Assembly (NCBI GenBank): GCA_903825645.1 | Contig: CAIKBL010000058.1 | Coordinates: 1-36,447, forward strand | Direction: 5' to 3' | DNA: 36,447 nt | Origin: an uncultured Pseudomonadota bacterium | Lineage (GTDB): Bacteria; Pseudomonadota; Gammaproteobacteria; Ga0077536 | In this document: positions 33,954 through 36,447 of the stretch, one piece after another | Layout: the number at the start of each line of letters is the position of its first letter | Numbering within the stretch: position 1 is the first letter of the stretch | Notes under the pieces: generated by a model | Database searches by the model: none | What the model saw: the letters and a program-made list of their open reading frames with translations, nothing else | Told to the model about the DNA's origin: nothing | Translations under genes and position numbers: made by a program

Positions 33954-34601
33954 CTATTGCGTCAAGTTCGGCAAAGATCCGCTGAGTATCATATAAAAAT
34001 AATAAGCCCACACTAGAGCTAAACCAATGCCAACGAAATACAGAGGATACCTAATGGCTTGGTCTGGTGAACCTTGTTTTTTGCCTGTCACCATCGATCG
34101 AATTAAGTTTTCTTTTTGTATGAGGCTCATGATGATTGCAGCGGCTATATGCATTACAACAATTCCAAACGCTAGGCTGGCAATTGCTTCATGTGCCCCA
34201 CTCATGAAGTGCCCAAGATACTCCTTGACGCTCCAATAACCCGTTAAGCCAATGAGCAGAATTAAGATCATTAATGAAATCATCGCCAAGGCGCCTGTAG
34301 GATTGTGCCCGAGGCCAGAATGCTGATTGCCGGTTAGCAGGGACTTAATATGACCCATAGTTTCTGCTGGGCCTTTAACGAATTGACTAAAGCGCGCATA
34401 TCTAGTGCCAACTACTCCCCAAACGATTCTAAATAGAACTAGGACGCAAGCTGAGTACCCAAACGTATAGTGAATCATTTGCGGCGGTTCGCTTTCCGAA
34501 GTGAGCCAAGCACCCGTAAATGAAATCACCAAAAGCCAATGAAAGACTCTGACAGGAACATCCCAAACTAGAACGGGTTTTTTTTGATTAGAAGTATTCA
34601 T
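33954..34601 (-). CDS. Cytochrome b561/Ni-Fe hydrogenase cytochrome b-type membrane protein
   Basis: A 215-residue di-heme cytochrome b of the b561 (bacterial/NiFe-hydrogenase) family. Motif by motif: VWDVPVRVFHWLLVISFTGAW with the first His in TM1, MIHYTFGYSACVLVLFRIVWG with His in TM2, a third membrane segment LAMISLMILILLIGLTGYWS, then SGAHEAIASLAFGIVVMHIAAA with two His in the fourth. A further C-terminal hydrophobic segment follows. It shuttles electrons between the quinone pool and a periplasmic c-type cytochrome. The ATG overlaps the stop of a truncated cytochrome c gene (ATGA), so its partner has been lost. Base use is visibly AT-richer than in the core genes, suggesting later acquisition. 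Confidence 0.9.
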   Translation of the reverse strand: MNTSNQKKPVLVWDVPVRVFHWLLVISFTGAWLTSESEPPQMIHYTFGYSACVLVLFRIVWGVVGTRYARFSQFVKGPAETMGHIKSLLTGNQHSGLGHNPTGALAMISLMILILLIGLTGYWSVKEYLGHFMSGAHEAIASLAFGIVVMHIAAAIIMSLIQKENLIRSMVTGKKQGSPDQAIRYPLYFVGIGLALVWAYYFYMILSGSLPNLTQ

Positions 34602-34678
34602 TTTTCAGGTATCCAAGTATTGTCTTCCTTAAAGAATCCTCTGGCAGCACCTGCATGACATGCGGAATCATTGGATGG
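34598..34678 (-). pseudogene. C-terminal 26 residues of a c-type (DHC-like) cytochrome
   Basis: The minus-strand frame that ends in the TGA overlapping the cytochrome b start reads PSNDSACHAGAARGFF, then KEDNTWIPEK. A CH-AG-A-x-G-x-(F/Y) segment followed by acidic residues and a final IP is how diheme cytochromes c of the DHC type end. These are frequent partners of b561-type cytochromes. The heme motif is incomplete (DSACH instead of CxxCH). Upstream of 34678 the similarity stops. It is the truncated remains of the partner gene, cut by a deletion or insertion edge. The family identification is tentative because the fragment is so short. Confidence 0.5.
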
Positions 34679-35041
34679 ACTTCGTCCCCGGGTTCTTTTT
34701 CATACATCGGTCATTACTTAGTCATGCCGACGTCCCCCGTCTTCCAGTAGCAGAGGGATTTAGAGTCCGTCACTAGTTTAGCTGGACCTCGGCCTGTGGC
34801 GCTCATCATTACCAGCGACCAAAATTCTAGCGGCGATTAAACATTCGAGATTTTGACTGACAGCACTCCTGTGCCGGACGCCTTGGACTACGTCTGATTT
34901 ATAACGGATAGCACCGACACCGAATATCAATCCGGCTTATGACGCATCGTTCAGAGTGGGTGGGATCAAGGAGATCGTAGCAGCCCCTGAAGCCACCAGC
35001 ATTCGGCCTTGCCGACCTAGACTTCAGCCGAAAGGGACCGT
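34679..35041. other. Stretch without recognisable genes
   Basis: About 360 bases with stops in all frames at short intervals. I see no RNA gene, repeat or protein remnant. The right-hand end must carry the promoter of the PEP-CTERM microprotein gene; AAAGGGA at 35030-35036 is its ribosome-binding site. Confidence 0.4.
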
Positions 35042-35191
35042 ATGAGCGCAAGTGTTATCGCGGATACTGTCTTGTGCCTGCTTATGGGGAACGCATGGGT
35101 CGGCGACTCCTTCCCGCTCCCCGAACCCGAGTCCCTCATGCTGCTGATAGCAGGTGCTGGTGCCTTCTGGCTGCTGCGGCGGCTACGTTAA
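35042..35191 (+). CDS. PEP-CTERM microprotein (49 residues)
   Basis: A very short gene. The ATG at 35042 follows an AAGGGA ribosome-binding site. The protein begins with a weak signal-like segment (SVIADTVLCLLMGNAW, cut perhaps after VGDS). It ends with a textbook PEP-CTERM sorting signal: the motif PLPEPES, a hydrophobic stretch LMLLIAGAGAFWLL, and the basic end RRLR. Such signals direct exported proteins to an exosortase (XrtA/EpsH type) for processing at the membrane. Between signal and sorting motif only a few residues are left, so this is either a minimal exosortase substrate or a gene that lost its central domain. A secreted protein is encoded 86 bases downstream. No exosortase gene lies in the window. 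Confidence 0.75.
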   Translation: MSASVIADTVLCLLMGNAWVGDSFPLPEPESLMLLIAGAGAFWLLRRLR

Positions 35192-35216
35192 GCGGAAGTA
35201 ACGTGTCTTTTCTCCC

Positions 35217-35237
35217 CCTCATGAATTGGTCATGAGG
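35217..35237 (+). terminator. Hairpin after the PEP-CTERM microprotein gene
   Basis: CCTCATGA and TCATGAGG form a perfect 8-bp stem with the loop ATTGG, 25 bases after the microprotein stop and 40 before the next gene. No T-run follows. It could be a weak terminator or a regulatory site (the halves are a near palindrome around TCATGA). Confidence 0.4.
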
Positions 35238-35277
35238 CATTCGTCCATTAACGTCCTCATCACAAGGCCAATATCCC

Positions 35278-35724
35278 ATGAGGAAAGTTAAAACCATTCT
35301 CGCGTCTGGTGCCCTATTAGGCAGTGCTGCTGCTTATGCAGCGAAGTGCGACTTGAGCACCGTTAAAGGTAGGTATGCTGAGACGGTGGCCGGTTGGGTC
35401 GGAGCCGGTGACGATCGACAACCTTTATCCGGCATTAGGGTTCGAAAGTTCGAAATAGTCGATGGCTTTGGCAAAGTAACTAGGCTATTTTCCGGCGGTG
35501 TAACGGACGGCGTCCCAGTGGTGGCAAGCGATGCGCCCACCTTGTATGGTTCTTATAAAGTTAGTGCCATAAGCAAAGGCTCTTGCAGCGTGGAAATAAA
35601 ACGCTCGTCGCCAACGCTCTTGACTGCGGTCGGCGTGAATTCAGATAACGGGAACCACATTTCTGCCGTTGGCAGTAGTGACGGCACCACGACGTCTACC
35701 GAGTACGTCCGCGTCGCCAACTAA
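35278..35724 (+). CDS. Secreted protein of unknown function
   Basis: A 148-residue protein with a clear signal peptide: basic MRKVK, hydrophobic TILASGALLGSAAA, and an AYA-A cleavage site near residue 22. The mature part (about 126 residues) contains two Cys (in AKCDLSTVKG and KGSCSVEIK) that could form one disulfide. It is rich in Gly, Ser, Thr and Val with alternating strands, suggesting a small beta-sandwich or lipocalin-like fold. The opening CDLSTVKGRYAETVAGWV resembles short secreted proteins of unknown function whose first strands begin with C-x-x-x-x-L/V-x-G-x-Y. AAGG lies 10 bases before the ATG. It follows the PEP-CTERM microprotein gene on the same strand. I do not recognise a named family. 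Confidence 0.8.
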   Translation: MRKVKTILASGALLGSAAAYAAKCDLSTVKGRYAETVAGWVGAGDDRQPLSGIRVRKFEIVDGFGKVTRLFSGGVTDGVPVVASDAPTLYGSYKVSAISKGSCSVEIKRSSPTLLTAVGVNSDNGNHISAVGSSDGTTTSTEYVRVAN

Positions 35725-35789
35725 GCAGAGACCGGCTTCTGTTACTCCCGCAGAGGCGACAGCAACGCGACGCAACCTGACGTGCACAC

Positions 35790-36447
35790 CCCGCTTATCA
35801 GCGGGTGGTCGAAAACAAAGATGCTGCCGGAGTCGACGGCATCGGGGTCGCCGAGTTCAAGGATCATCTCAAGCAACACTGGCCGACGATCAGGGCCAAA
35901 CTGTTGGGGGACTACCTGCCCCACGCAGTGCACCGAGTAGATATACCGAAGCCGCAAGGCGGGGTCAGGACACTCGGTATTCGAACGCTGGCGGATTGTA
36001 TGATCCAACAGACGTTACATCAGGTGCTCTCGCCGATCTTCGAGGCTGAATTTTCCGAATTAAGCTACGGCTTCCGACCGGGGAGGAACGCCCCCCAAGC
36101 GGCCAGGCAGTATGTCGCCGATGGTCGCAGGACTGTGGTCGACGTGGACTCAGAGAAATTCTTTGACCGTGTCAATCATGATTTGCTGATGGAGAAGCTC
36201 TCAAGGAAAATCGACGATGGGCGAGTACTTCGCTTCATACGCCGGTATCTCGAAGCGGGGATGATGGTAGACGGGAACGTATCCCAACGGACGGGAGGCA
36301 CGCCGGGGCCACGCCTTCTGCCGATAAGCCGATGACTGCAACCTCTATGTCAAAAGCCAACAGGCAGGGGAGCGGGTTATGGCGAGCATCACGCGGTTTC
36401 TGGCGGATACGCTCAAGCGCACGGTCAATGCGTCCAAGCGCGCGGTG
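35790..36447 (+). pseudogene. ltrA: Group II intron reverse transcriptase/maturase, degenerate, cut by the window end
   Basis: The plus strand encodes the first RT motifs of a group II intron maturase: AYQRVVENKDAAGVDG, then RVDIPKPQGGVRTLGIRTLA, SYGFRPGRN and VDVDSEKFFDRVNHD. After RTGGTP the reading is broken. The segment that should run from QGGPLSPLL to before the catalytic box is missing (about 25 residues), and the frame resumes as GHAFCR-stop-ADDCNLYVKSQQAGERV. The stop at 36325-36327 (TAA) stands exactly where the Tyr of YADD should be (TAT). The N-terminal 40 or so residues before AYQRVV are also absent and no intron RNA 5' end is seen. The element is dead. Coding similarity continues to the last base (TFVNASKRAV-like end), so the 3' part lies outside the window. 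Confidence 0.88.

Overview
The window reads as chromosomal DNA of a gammaproteobacterium of moderately high GC. The evidence is the macromolecular-synthesis order rpsU-yqeY-dnaG-rpoD (all minus strand) followed by a CAT-anticodon tRNA, the gammaproteobacterial style of RpoD, Cca, Slt and MidA-like proteins, and a MexF-like RND operon. The exact lineage cannot be fixed from the sequence alone; a non-enteric, possibly chemolithotrophic or methylotrophic group is an inference.

Layout. Positions 1-4700 hold the tRNA and the rpoD/dnaG/yqeY/rpsU operon. Positions 4790-9800 carry tsaD, plsY and a folate section: folB, folK, a lipoprotein gene overlapping folK, a PTR1/FolM-type pteridine reductase, and a MidA-type methyltransferase. 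Positions 9900-18700 carry a class III nucleotide cyclase fused to an FHA domain, cca with a decayed HD domain, a Slt lytic transglycosylase, a nitroreductase, a DUF427 protein, hemH, a PPK2 kinase and a NhaD-like transporter. Positions 18900-24660 are a complete tripartite RND efflux operon (adaptor, pump, outer-membrane lipoprotein). Positions 24700-28500 carry type 2 argC, a TauD-like dioxygenase, a frameshifted C-terminal remnant of nhaB, and a family III CoA-transferase. Positions 28560-30885 are a two-gene unit for an exported high-potential Rieske protein and a PQQ dehydrogenase that has the lanthanide-type second Asp but lacks the usual vicinal Cys pair.

From about 30.9 kb to the end the character changes. 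Gene density falls and many pieces are broken: a ParE-type toxin C-terminus, a Fic-domain fragment with a ruined active site, the last 26 residues of a c-type cytochrome whose stop overlaps an intact AT-richer cytochrome b gene, and a group II intron reverse transcriptase with an internal deletion and a stop codon in its YADD box. Apparently intact genes here are a small CMD/AhpD-like protein followed by an ECF sigma factor (with a strong hairpin between them and an ECF-like promoter in front), a 49-residue PEP-CTERM microprotein, and a secreted protein of unknown function.

The most promising items for new biology are the Rieske/PQQ-dehydrogenase pair, the CMD/ECF sigma unit, the PEP-CTERM microprotein with its secreted neighbour, and the cyclase-FHA protein with an altered catalytic motif.
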